A program made the position numbers and the translations under genes. This document shows positions 18,288 through 26,436 of a stretch of DNA of 55,957 bases, piece by piece. A model generated the notes under the pieces. The model saw nothing but the letters and a program-made list of their open reading frames with translations, was not told where the DNA came from and made no database searches. Origin of the DNA: an uncultured Granulosicoccaceae bacterium (GTDB taxonomy: Bacteria > Pseudomonadota > Gammaproteobacteria > Granulosicoccales > Granulosicoccaceae); the NCBI GenBank assembly GCA_938041955.1, contig CALISD010000155.1, forward strand, positions 1 to 55,957, given 5' to 3'. The first letter of the stretch is position 1. Each line of letters starts with the position of its first letter.

Positions 18288-19304
18288 ATGAAACTCACTA
18301 CCCGCTTACTTCGTACTGGTCTTGCAGCCACCGCCTCACTCGTGCTGGCCGCCTCTGCAACCGCTGCCGATATTGAACCTGCCGTGGTTTTTGATATGGG
18401 CGGAAAATTCGACAAATCATTCAACCAGGGCGTCTATGACGGCGTTGAGCGATTCAAAAACGAAACCGGCCTGAAATACCGTGAATTTGAAGTTACCAAC
18501 GAAGCACAACGCGAACAGGCGTTACGCAGAATGGCACAGCGCGGCGCTGACCCTGTGCTCGGTATAGGCTTTGCTCAAGCGCCTGCGCTTGAGAAAGTGG
18601 CCAAAGAATTCCCCGACGTTCGCTTTGCTATCATCGATATGGTGGTCGATCTGCCAAACGTTCGTTCCATCGTATTTAAAGAGCATGAAGGTTCGTTCCT
18701 GGTTGGAGCATTGGCAGCCCTGGCTTCTGAGTCCGGCAAAGTCGGCTTTGTCGGCGGCATGGACATCCCTCTCATTCGCCGTTTTGCGTGCGGTTACGAG
18801 CAAGGTGCCAAACACGTCAATCCGGACGCCGATGTAATCCAGAACATGACAGGCACAACACCTGCCGCATGGAATGATCCAGGTCGCGGTGGCGAATTAA
18901 CCAAAAGCCAATTCGAGCGTGGTGTAGATGTTGTCTATGCTGCTGCGGGTGGCACAGGTGTAGGGGTTTATCAAGCCGCCAAAGATGCAGGCAAGCTTGC
19001 GATTGGTGTTGATTCGAACCAAAACTATTTGCATCCAGGCACTATGCTGACCTCTATGCTGAAACGCGTTGACGTCGCTGCATACAATGTTTTTATGGAT
19101 GCTAAAAATGACGAGTTCACAGCCGGCATTCAGGTGCTGGGTTTGGCTGAAGAAGGTGTTGGCTGGGCGCTTGATGAGCACAACGAATCAATGATCACTG
19201 GTGAAATGAAAGCCAAAGTTGATGAGTTATCAGAGATGATCAAATCGGGCGACATCACGGTGCACGACTACACCAGTGACAACACGTGTAAAGTTGCGGG
19301 ATAA
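18288..19304 (+). CDS. BMP-family nucleoside ABC transporter substrate-binding protein
   Basis: A 338-residue BMP/PnrA-type binding protein. A signal peptide (MKLTTRLLRTGLAATASLVL, cleavage near ATA26) is followed by the family motifs VVFDMGGKFDKSFNQGVYDG and GFVGGMDIPLIRRFACGYEQG. The ATG at 18288 has CAGAGGA upstream; the open frame extends 29 codons further into the leader hairpin. No lipobox cysteine is present, so it should be free periplasmic. With the ATPase, two permeases and cytidine deaminase downstream, it probably captures nucleosides. Confidence 0.9.
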   Translation: MKLTTRLLRTGLAATASLVLAASATAADIEPAVVFDMGGKFDKSFNQGVYDGVERFKNETGLKYREFEVTNEAQREQALRRMAQRGADPVLGIGFAQAPALEKVAKEFPDVRFAIIDMVVDLPNVRSIVFKEHEGSFLVGALAALASESGKVGFVGGMDIPLIRRFACGYEQGAKHVNPDADVIQNMTGTTPAAWNDPGRGGELTKSQFERGVDVVYAAAGGTGVGVYQAAKDAGKLAIGVDSNQNYLHPGTMLTSMLKRVDVAAYNVFMDAKNDEFTAGIQVLGLAEEGVGWALDEHNESMITGEMKAKVDELSEMIKSGDITVHDYTSDNTCKVAG

Positions 19305-19337
19305 TATCCCTTTTATTGCTACGTGTAACACTCACTG

Positions 19338-20918
19338 ATGCAAAACCAGAAGACACAGGGGGAAGACAGAAATCTTCCCCCTGCCAATGATCCGCTCGCT
19401 ATTGAGCTCAGAAAAATCTGCAAGCGATTTGGCCAGGTACAGGCTAATCGAAATATAGACCTACAAGTCCAGCCGGGAACCATCCACGGTATCGTCGGTG
19501 AAAACGGCGCTGGCAAATCTACACTGATGAGCATCCTGTACGGCTTCTATCAAGCCGACAGCGGTGAGATACTTATCAATGGGAAACCCACAAAAATCAA
19601 AAGTTCCAGAGATGCCATAGATTCAGGCATCGGCATGGTGCACCAGCACTTTATGCTGGTAGAAACGTTCACTGTGCTCGAAAACGTATTACTCGGTGCC
19701 GAACAAAGTGCAATGCTGGATAAAAGCGAAAGCAATGCTCGTGAAGTATTGGAGCACCTGTCTGCAGAATACCAACTGAGCGTGCCACTCGATGCGATCA
19801 CCGGCGAACTACCGGTGGGTCAACAGCAACGAACTGAGATTCTCAAAGCGCTTTATCGCAATGCCGAAATTCTTATTCTCGATGAACCCACGGGTGTATT
19901 AACCCCGCAGGAGGCAGATCAACTGTTTCGGGTATTGCAGGCACTTAAAGACCGGGGCGTGACTATCATTCTCATTACTCATAAGCTGCGTGAGATTATG
20001 GATATCACCGACAACGTTTCCGTACTTAGGTTAGGTGAAATCGTTTCAACACAGCGAACCGCAGACACCAGTACCGCCGCGTTGGCAGAACTGATGGTCG
20101 GCAGGAAGCTCGAAACCCAGCATTTTGAAAAAATCGACAACCCCGATGGTGAAAACGGAATTGAAGTACACAATCTGACAGTCAAGGATGATCGCGGTCT
20201 GACTCGAATCGACAACATTAGTTTTAACGTTAAAAGAGGAGAGATCGTCGGCATAGCAGGTGTTGCAGGTAACGGACAAAGCACGCTACTGGAAGTGCTT
20301 GCCGGTATACAATCTCCAGGTAGTGGCGAGTTTGTGATCAACGGCCACAACGTCACCTCTACTACAGCAATCAGTCCGAAAGAAATGCGTGAAATCGGCG
20401 TTCAGCATGTGCCGGAGGATCGCCTCAGACTCGGATTAATAAAATCTTTCAGCGCGGCAGAATCATCGGTACTGGGCTATCAGAATCGCAAGAAATTCAA
20501 TTGGCGTATGTTCCTGAATATAAGAAGCATTCGCACCGCCTGTAAAAAATTAATGCAGGCTTTTGATGTACGACCACCTGATCCAAAATTAAAATCATCA
20601 AGCTTTTCCGGTGGCAATCAACAAAAACTGATACTTGCACGTGAACTTGATCAATCACCATCTGTTTTGCTGGTGGGCCAGCCAACACGTGGAGTTGATA
20701 TTGGTGCTATCGAACTTATTCACCAGAAGATCATTGAAATTCGCGACGCTAATTGTGCGGTGTTACTGGTGTCGGTAGAGCTTGATGAAATCATGACACT
20801 CAGCGACCGGATTCTGGTTATGTTTGAAGGGCGCATCGTCGGCACCATGAAGGGCAGCGATGCAGATAAAACCACACTGGGCTTAATGATGGCCAATGCC
20901 ATGGATGATGCAGCGTGA
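19338..20918 (+). CDS. Nucleoside ABC transporter ATP-binding protein (two ATPase domains)
   Basis: A 526-residue protein with two tandem ABC domains of the sugar/nucleoside (CUT2/YufO) type. The first has Walker A GENGAGKS (54-61), signature LPVGQQQR and Walker B ILILDEP. The second has a degenerate P-loop GVAGNGQS, signature FSGGNQQK and the family-typical VGQPTRGVD in place of a normal Walker B end. It energises the permeases encoded next; its stop overlaps the GTG of the first permease. Confidence 0.92.
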   Translation: MQNQKTQGEDRNLPPANDPLAIELRKICKRFGQVQANRNIDLQVQPGTIHGIVGENGAGKSTLMSILYGFYQADSGEILINGKPTKIKSSRDAIDSGIGMVHQHFMLVETFTVLENVLLGAEQSAMLDKSESNAREVLEHLSAEYQLSVPLDAITGELPVGQQQRTEILKALYRNAEILILDEPTGVLTPQEADQLFRVLQALKDRGVTIILITHKLREIMDITDNVSVLRLGEIVSTQRTADTSTAALAELMVGRKLETQHFEKIDNPDGENGIEVHNLTVKDDRGLTRIDNISFNVKRGEIVGIAGVAGNGQSTLLEVLAGIQSPGSGEFVINGHNVTSTTAISPKEMREIGVQHVPEDRLRLGLIKSFSAAESSVLGYQNRKKFNWRMFLNIRSIRTACKKLMQAFDVRPPDPKLKSSSFSGGNQQKLILARELDQSPSVLLVGQPTRGVDIGAIELIHQKIIEIRDANCAVLLVSVELDEIMTLSDRILVMFEGRIVGTMKGSDADKTTLGLMMANAMDDAA

Positions 20919-22039
20919 GCACCAGCAATGTTGAACTACCCGCATGGATCGAAGTTGTTCTGATCCCTGTTCTCAATATCTGTCTCGCACTATTCTTCGC
21001 CGGATTAATAATTTTTGCTATTGGTGAAAGCCCGCTGGAAGCAGTAAGCATCATGCTAAACGGGGCATTTGGCTACGATGAGGGGGTCGGCTACACGCTT
21101 TACTACACCACCAACTTTATCTTTACCGGCTTAGCTGTCGCGATAGCTTTTCACGCCCGTCTGTTTAACATTGGTGGCGAAGGGCAGGCTTACATAGGCG
21201 GCCTCGGGGTCGGGCTCGTGTTCTTATTGCTCGACGGTTATCTGCCTACTATTCTGTTGCTGCCTATTGGAATAATCGCCGCCGCATTATTTGGTGCTGC
21301 GTGGGCATTCATACCGGCATGGCTGCAGGCATACCGTGGCAGCCATATCGTCATCACCACCATCATGTTCAACTTTATCGCTTCAGCCGTCATGGTTTAT
21401 CTGCTGGTGAATGTACTGATAAGGCCTGGCAGCATGTCCCCTGAAACACGTGAATTCAGTCAGTCAACATGGATGCCTTTCATGCATGAAATGCTGGCTG
21501 TCGTCGGCATTGATGTCACGCGAACACCACTCAATCTGTCTTTCATTCTGGCATTAGTTTGCTGTCTGCTTGTATGGATCTATATCTGGAAAACCCGTTG
21601 GGGCTACGCACTCAGAACAGCAGGTCAAAGCGAAGCTGCTGCCGTCTACGCTGGCATCAAGCCAAAGAGAATCATCATCATCACCATGTGCATCTCCGGT
21701 GCACTGGCTGGAATGGTTGCCGTCAATGAAGTGATGGGAGTACACCACCGCGTCATACTTAACTTTACCGCAGGCTATGGCTTCACCGGCATTGCTGTCG
21801 CTCTAATGGGTCGCAATCATCCGGTTGGAATTATATTGGCGAGTTTACTGTTCGGCGTGCTTTATCAGGGCGGTGCCGAGCTCGCTTTCGAAATGCCAAA
21901 GATCACTCGCGAGATGGTTGTAGCGATTCAGGGATTGATCATTCTGTTTTCAGGTGCACTGGCACTGATGTTAAGGCCCGCCATGGTTAAAATCTGGCTG
22001 GCGATAAAACCCGCACAGGCAGTAGCACAGCATGGATAG
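20915..22039 (+). CDS. Nucleoside ABC transporter permease 1 (YufP-like)
   Basis: A 374-residue BPD_transp_2 family permease with about ten hydrophobic segments. It carries the family stretch LAVAIAFHARLFNIGGEGQ near residue 75 and GQSEAAAVYAGI in the cytoplasmic coupling region. The GTG start at 20915 sits in the TGA of the ATPase gene, and the end overlaps the second permease by eight bases. It forms half of the nucleoside channel. Confidence 0.9.
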   Translation: MSTSNVELPAWIEVVLIPVLNICLALFFAGLIIFAIGESPLEAVSIMLNGAFGYDEGVGYTLYYTTNFIFTGLAVAIAFHARLFNIGGEGQAYIGGLGVGLVFLLLDGYLPTILLLPIGIIAAALFGAAWAFIPAWLQAYRGSHIVITTIMFNFIASAVMVYLLVNVLIRPGSMSPETREFSQSTWMPFMHEMLAVVGIDVTRTPLNLSFILALVCCLLVWIYIWKTRWGYALRTAGQSEAAAVYAGIKPKRIIIITMCISGALAGMVAVNEVMGVHHRVILNFTAGYGFTGIAVALMGRNHPVGIILASLLFGVLYQGGAELAFEMPKITREMVVAIQGLIILFSGALALMLRPAMVKIWLAIKPAQAVAQHG

Positions 22040-23012
22040 CCTACTGAATGTACAAACTGTGCTGTCGACGCTTGATGCGACACTACGGGTATCAACACCA
22101 CTTATTCTTTGTGCTATGGCCGGCTTGTTCTCAGAGCGTTCCGGCATCATCGATATCAGCCTTGAAGGTAAAATGCTTTTCGCAGCATTCGCTGCCGGTG
22201 CTGTGGCAGCAGTTACCGGCTCTCCATGGCTTGCCTTGGTTGCCGGTATGTTAATCAGTACAGTGCTTTCACTTTTACATGGCTTCGCCTGCATCACCAC
22301 CCGCGGCGATCAGGTTGTCAGCGGCCTTGCGATCAACGTACTCGCATCAGGACTCACCATTGTGCTCGGCATCGCATGGTTTTCACAAGGCGGTCAGACG
22401 CCCGCACTGGCATCTGACGCCCGCTTCATGCCATTGGAATTACCTTTCATCGAACAGATTGGGACCATTCCGTTCATCGGACCATTCTTAGAGATAGTGA
22501 TCAGTGGCCACAATCTGCTCGTCTATGTCGCGCTTATCGCCGTCCCCATCACCTGGTGGGTGGTGTATAAAACCCGCTTCGGCTTGCGTCTGCGGGCGGT
22601 GGGGGAAAACCCGTTAGCGGTCGACACAGCCGGCATCTCAGTCAGTCTGCTACGCTACAAAGCGGTAGTAATTGCAGGGGTTCTTTGCGGGATTGCAGGG
22701 ACCTACCTCGCCATCGCGCAAAACGCCGCCTTTGCACGAGAGATGACCGCAGGTCAGGGATATATCGCGCTGGCTGCAATGATATTCGGCAAATGGCGTC
22801 CGGTCCCGGCCCTTCTCGCCTGTTTGATGTTCGGCTTTCTCGATGCCGTGGCAATTCGCCTGCAGGGCGTACCTCTGCCTGGTATCGGTGAAGTACCCGT
22901 TCAACTCATACAAGCACTGCCGTACATACTGACAGTTGTCTTACTGGCCGGATTCATCGGTAAAGCGGTAGCGCCCAAAGCGATTGGAGTGCCTTTTGCC
23001 AAAGAACGGTAA
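22032..23012 (+). CDS. Nucleoside ABC transporter permease 2 (YufQ-like)
   Basis: A 326-residue permease of the same family. It shows the conserved LAMAG/FSERSGIIDISLEGKMLFAAF segment near the N-terminus, and the FGLRLRAVGENPLAVDTAGISV coupling loop. It partners the preceding permease. Its C-terminal coding region contains the Shine-Dalgarno and start of the cytidine deaminase gene, so the two are translationally coupled. Confidence 0.9.
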   Translation: MDSLLNVQTVLSTLDATLRVSTPLILCAMAGLFSERSGIIDISLEGKMLFAAFAAGAVAAVTGSPWLALVAGMLISTVLSLLHGFACITTRGDQVVSGLAINVLASGLTIVLGIAWFSQGGQTPALASDARFMPLELPFIEQIGTIPFIGPFLEIVISGHNLLVYVALIAVPITWWVVYKTRFGLRLRAVGENPLAVDTAGISVSLLRYKAVVIAGVLCGIAGTYLAIAQNAAFAREMTAGQGYIALAAMIFGKWRPVPALLACLMFGFLDAVAIRLQGVPLPGIGEVPVQLIQALPYILTVVLLAGFIGKAVAPKAIGVPFAKER

Positions 23013-23412
23013 ACCTGAATATTCGGCGCTGATCACTGCCGCTCAAAGCGCCATGTCCAGGGCTTATGCCCCCTACTCTAATTTTCAGGTAGGCGCAGCA
23101 ATTCTTGCTGAAGACGGCAACATTTACACCGGCTGCAACGTTGAGAACGCCGCGTACCCTGTGGGTTGTTGCGCCGAAGCAAGCGCCATTAGCGCCATGG
23201 TGATTAACGGGCAAACATCAATAACGGCAATAGCGGTTGTCGGTGCTGGAGAGCAACTGTGCACACCCTGTGGCGGTTGCCGGCAAAGAATACGAGAGTT
23301 CGCCCATGAATCCACAGTGATTCTCGTTTGCGATAGCGGTGGTTTGCGTCATCAAACTACCCTGGGTGACTTACTGCCACTGTCATTTGGACCGGACAAC
23401 CTGCAACGCTAA
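22996..23412 (+). CDS. cdd: Cytidine deaminase
   Basis: A 138-residue homotetrameric-type cytidine deaminase that turns (deoxy)cytidine into (deoxy)uridine. The zinc site is complete: C59-A-E61 with the catalytic glutamate, and C92/C95 in TPCGGCRQ. The substrate motif NVENAAYP is also present. I choose the TTG at 22996, which has GGAG six bases upstream; the TTG at 22984 would overlap that site. As last gene of the importer operon it feeds imported pyrimidine nucleosides into salvage. Confidence 0.93.
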   Translation: MPKNGKPEYSALITAAQSAMSRAYAPYSNFQVGAAILAEDGNIYTGCNVENAAYPVGCCAEASAISAMVINGQTSITAIAVVGAGEQLCTPCGGCRQRIREFAHESTVILVCDSGGLRHQTTLGDLLPLSFGPDNLQR

Positions 23413-23455
23413 CCATTCGATTCCCGATTGTTATAAGAGACAAGCTGTCATCTTT

Positions 23456-23482
23456 TTTGCATTAGCGAATGTCGAATGCAAA
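23456..23482 (+). promoter_or_regulatory. Inverted repeat upstream of the H-NOX gene, possible operator
   Basis: TTTGCATT (23456-23463) and AATGCAAA (23475-23482) form a perfect 8-bp inverted repeat separated by 11 bases. Its end lies 76 bases before the H-NOX ATG. The spacing of about two helical turns between half-site centres suits a dimeric regulator. No T-run follows it on the plus strand, so I do not read it as a terminator. Confidence 0.4.
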
Positions 23483-23558
23483 CTAAACCCTTGTTTCTTC
23501 GGAAACTCTGACACTTTCCGATAATTCCATAAGCGATAAGCCAAAGGCACGAGCAACT

Positions 23559-24098
23559 ATGAAAGGTATCGTATTTAATTATTTGGGTGAAATGGTTGAA
23601 GAAGAGTTCGGCCTCGAAGCCTGGGACTCCTTGCTCCAAAAGACTGGCCTTGACGGGCAGTTTGTAGCCTCCGAAACGTACTCAGATGATCAACTATTCG
23701 CATTGGTCGCCGCGGCACATGAAGCGACAGGTATCGAAACAAAAGAACTCGTCCGATCCTTTGGTCGTTATATGCTGCCAAACTTCAGAAAGCAGAACCC
23801 TCAGTTTTTTGAGGGTCACACCGAATTAAAATCATTTTTGTTATCCGTGGATCGTGTGATACACGTTGAAGTGCGAAAGCTTCACCCGGGCGTTGAGTTA
23901 CCGGAATTCACTTATGATGACGAATCTGATTCTGAATTGACCATGCACTACACATCGCCAAGAAAACTGTGTTTTCTGGCCGAGGGGCTGATCGACGCAT
24001 CGGCAGAACACTTCAACACCAAATACGAACTTGATCACACACAATGTATGCATGACGGCGCTGATTTTTGCACTTTTAAAATAAAAATTCTCAACTAG
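23559..24098 (+). CDS. H-NOX haem-based nitric-oxide sensor
   Basis: A 179-residue stand-alone H-NOX domain, whose numbering matches the family. It has proximal haem ligand H102 (VDRVIHVEVRKLHPG), P115 behind the haem, and the propionate-binding Y131-x-S133-x-R135 (YTSPR). The distal tyrosine that stabilises O2 in anaerobe H-NOX proteins (position 140) is Leu here, which predicts NO rather than O2 sensing. C138, H160, C163 and C171 match the zinc/redox site known in Shewanella and Vibrio H-NOX. It is followed four bases later by a phosphatase gene, its likely partner. Confidence 0.95.
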   Translation: MKGIVFNYLGEMVEEEFGLEAWDSLLQKTGLDGQFVASETYSDDQLFALVAAAHEATGIETKELVRSFGRYMLPNFRKQNPQFFEGHTELKSFLLSVDRVIHVEVRKLHPGVELPEFTYDDESDSELTMHYTSPRKLCFLAEGLIDASAEHFNTKYELDHTQCMHDGADFCTFKIKILN

Positions 24099-24102
24099 CA
24101 CT

Positions 24103-25074
24103 GTGGATATAGAAGTGCTGCAGCGAGCCTATGAGAGAGAGCGTGGGCGCCGCAAACAGGCTGAAAAACTTCTGGAAGAAAAGTCCAGAGAGTTGTATTT
24201 GAGTTATGAAGAGCTTGATAAATCACATAGTCAGCTAGAGAAAACTCACGAAGATCTACAAAAGCAACAAACTGAACTGGTTCAACTGATCAACGCTTAT
24301 GCGTCAGTCACCAATGATCTGCAACTCGCTGCTGTGCTCCAGGCGGACCTACTGCCTGATCCCATCATTCTGGACACACACGCTGCGCGCGGTTACTTTC
24401 AACCAGCGCAATATGTAGCGGGTGATGCCTATGACTACTTCATGCTGCCAAACGATGTGTTCGCTTTCTACATCATTGATGTTGAGGGTCATGGAACCGC
24501 GTCCGCGATGACTTCATTCGCCATACATAGCCAGCTGAACCCCAAATTCAATGGTATCTGCAGGCGTAACCTGGCAGAGCATGGTGACCACTCGACAGCC
24601 GTATGCGAGACAGTGAGTGATCTAAATAGCGCATTTTATCGCCAGAATACCGCCAGCAAGTACTTCACTATGATTTACGGACTCCTCGATCTTAAAACCG
24701 GTGTGGTCACCTGGTGCCAGGCAGGGCACCCGGCACCGATTTTCAGCACAAACACCGGAATAAAGGAAATAGGCGACGGCGGTTTTCCCGTAGGAACCCT
24801 AGAAGACCCCGCCTTCCAAGCCTCCTCCTTCACTTTGCAATCGAACGATCGTTTAGTGCTTTATTCAGATGGCGCAGTTGAGTGTTTTTCGAAAGAGAAA
24901 GAAATGTTTGGCAAAGCGAGGCTGTTTGACCTGCTGGCTCAAAGTAGCAGCGCCACTCCGGAACACTGCGTTACCAACATTCAAACTGCTTTGCTTAAAT
25001 GGAATGCAAGCGACCAGTTTGAAGATGATGTCACCATACTCTTTATCGACTACTTTGCCCCACCTTCAGAGTAA
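24103..25074 (+). CDS. SpoIIE/RsbU-type PP2C serine phosphatase with N-terminal coiled coil
   Basis: A 323-residue protein. Residues 5-65 form a charged coiled coil (signalling helix) and the rest is a PP2C-like phosphatase. Metal-binding acids are present in VAGDAYDYF (D108, D111), IIDVEGHGTAS (D126), SDGAVECF and FEDDVTIL. It carries no receiver domain, so its input is likely the H-NOX protein encoded just before it. The start is a GTG at 24103. Its expected target is the phosphorylated STAS protein encoded at 28802-29140. It converges on the polysaccharide genes with only a 12-base gap. Confidence 0.88.
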   Translation: MDIEVLQRAYERERGRRKQAEKLLEEKSRELYLSYEELDKSHSQLEKTHEDLQKQQTELVQLINAYASVTNDLQLAAVLQADLLPDPIILDTHAARGYFQPAQYVAGDAYDYFMLPNDVFAFYIIDVEGHGTASAMTSFAIHSQLNPKFNGICRRNLAEHGDHSTAVCETVSDLNSAFYRQNTASKYFTMIYGLLDLKTGVVTWCQAGHPAPIFSTNTGIKEIGDGGFPVGTLEDPAFQASSFTLQSNDRLVLYSDGAVECFSKEKEMFGKARLFDLLAQSSSATPEHCVTNIQTALLKWNASDQFEDDVTILFIDYFAPPSE

Positions 25075-25086
25075 TTCCAGCCTTAT

Positions 25087-26436
25087 CTAGGAAGCCGCCC
25101 TTCCAATTCGGACGATCGGGCCGAACTGTATATATCGCAGCGACTCAAGCACAATCGCATTAGTGTTCGCCGTAAGTGCTTTATTTACCTCACCTGTCGC
25201 TTCATATATTCCAGCATACCAACCTTTATTTTCATCGTAATTTTTACCAACGTGATCAATAAGTTTGCTGGTGTATTCGGTATCGTATAGCGCATACCAG
25301 GCGAGTGCCGCCTTACTACTGAGTGTTCTGAACTCGGAAGCATCTTCACCTTTCTCAGTCACCGCATTCCAGGCCTTGCCGTCAGCAAAAACCGTGTTGT
25401 ATACAAAGTATGGCGCCTGATCAATATTATCCTCACTTACAGCAGTCAAAGTACCGGTGCTCTCAAAACGGGACTGTTGTGCTTGATAGACACCGTATGC
25501 CAGTGATCTTGAATGGCGATCCCACCCGAATTCCAGTCCATCCAACACATAGGGCTCAGAGACAATAAAATTCAAAGCATCAAATTTATCCGGGGTACGC
25601 AAATCAGTGCCGACGGGTATCCCGTCAATGTCGACATATTCAAAATGTCGCTCGTAATTCACAGCTTCAGACAAATCAAGCCCTGCTAACACCAGTGATT
25701 TCGCGGCGTACTCTTCGTACCCAAGGCGTCCTTCCTGCAGGTACAAGGTAACACCATCTGCATTTACATCAGCCCCCATCATCTCTGCGTTTTTCACTAT
25801 CGCCCGCATATCCCAGTTCGACAACACCCGATCAATCAACGGCGTATACTCCGGGTACTGCCATACCAGCACGTTGAACGGCACCATAATCCTGCCAATA
25901 TCAATAGCTGACCAACCAACACCGCGTGCAGTGGCTTGATTTTCATACGTGGTCATAGATCCTGTTGCCGTGCTGTACACCTTATTTGGCAGTTTGCCCT
26001 CAAATAAAGGCAGCTCAGCCAGTGTATCCAAGGCCAGCTTAAGACGACTGTCGAACTTCGAGTTGTCAATAATTTCCAAATCGTACGCAGACAACAAAGC
26101 CAACAAATAGGAAGCTGTGTCCCACAGGGTTGCCGCCGTGTAGCCATCCACTGAGTTAACAAGACCCGTTTCCGCATTCGTGTTGTTTTCGAAATAGGTC
26201 CAGGCAATCTCAGCCATTTTTAATTCCGTGACAGTCAGTTCACGGTGCTCACGCAACGGAATACTCTCTTCATCGGTCAGATTGATAAGACCGGTCGCAG
26301 TCACTACACCATTATTATTCAACTTCTGTGGCGTCCATTGTTCCAAGCCAAACACAGTACCAAACGCCAGTACAATCCCTATCAGGAATACTATACTGCC
26401 ACGTGCTGTCTTAAGATTCTCTTTAAAATGACTCAT
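25087..26436 (-). CDS. DUF3131 membrane-anchored protein, polysaccharide-associated (copy A)
   Basis: A 449-residue protein with one N-terminal membrane helix (about residues 14-32) and a large periplasmic DUF3131 domain. The conserved stretches are AWTYFENNTNAETGLVNSVD, TLWDTASYLLAL, LQEGRLGYEEYAA, SEDNIDQAPYF and KGWYAGIYE. The fold is probably an alpha/alpha toroid like glycan-active enzymes, but no catalytic activity is established. The start overlaps the stop of the synthase gene (ATGA), so they are co-translated. A paralogue is encoded divergently at 29384-30967. Confidence 0.85.
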   Translation of the reverse strand: MSHFKENLKTARGSIVFLIGIVLAFGTVFGLEQWTPQKLNNNGVVTATGLINLTDEESIPLREHRELTVTELKMAEIAWTYFENNTNAETGLVNSVDGYTAATLWDTASYLLALLSAYDLEIIDNSKFDSRLKLALDTLAELPLFEGKLPNKVYSTATGSMTTYENQATARGVGWSAIDIGRIMVPFNVLVWQYPEYTPLIDRVLSNWDMRAIVKNAEMMGADVNADGVTLYLQEGRLGYEEYAAKSLVLAGLDLSEAVNYERHFEYVDIDGIPVGTDLRTPDKFDALNFIVSEPYVLDGLEFGWDRHSRSLAYGVYQAQQSRFESTGTLTAVSEDNIDQAPYFVYNTVFADGKAWNAVTEKGEDASEFRTLSSKAALAWYALYDTEYTSKLIDHVGKNYDENKGWYAGIYEATGEVNKALTANTNAIVLESLRYIQFGPIVRIGRAAS

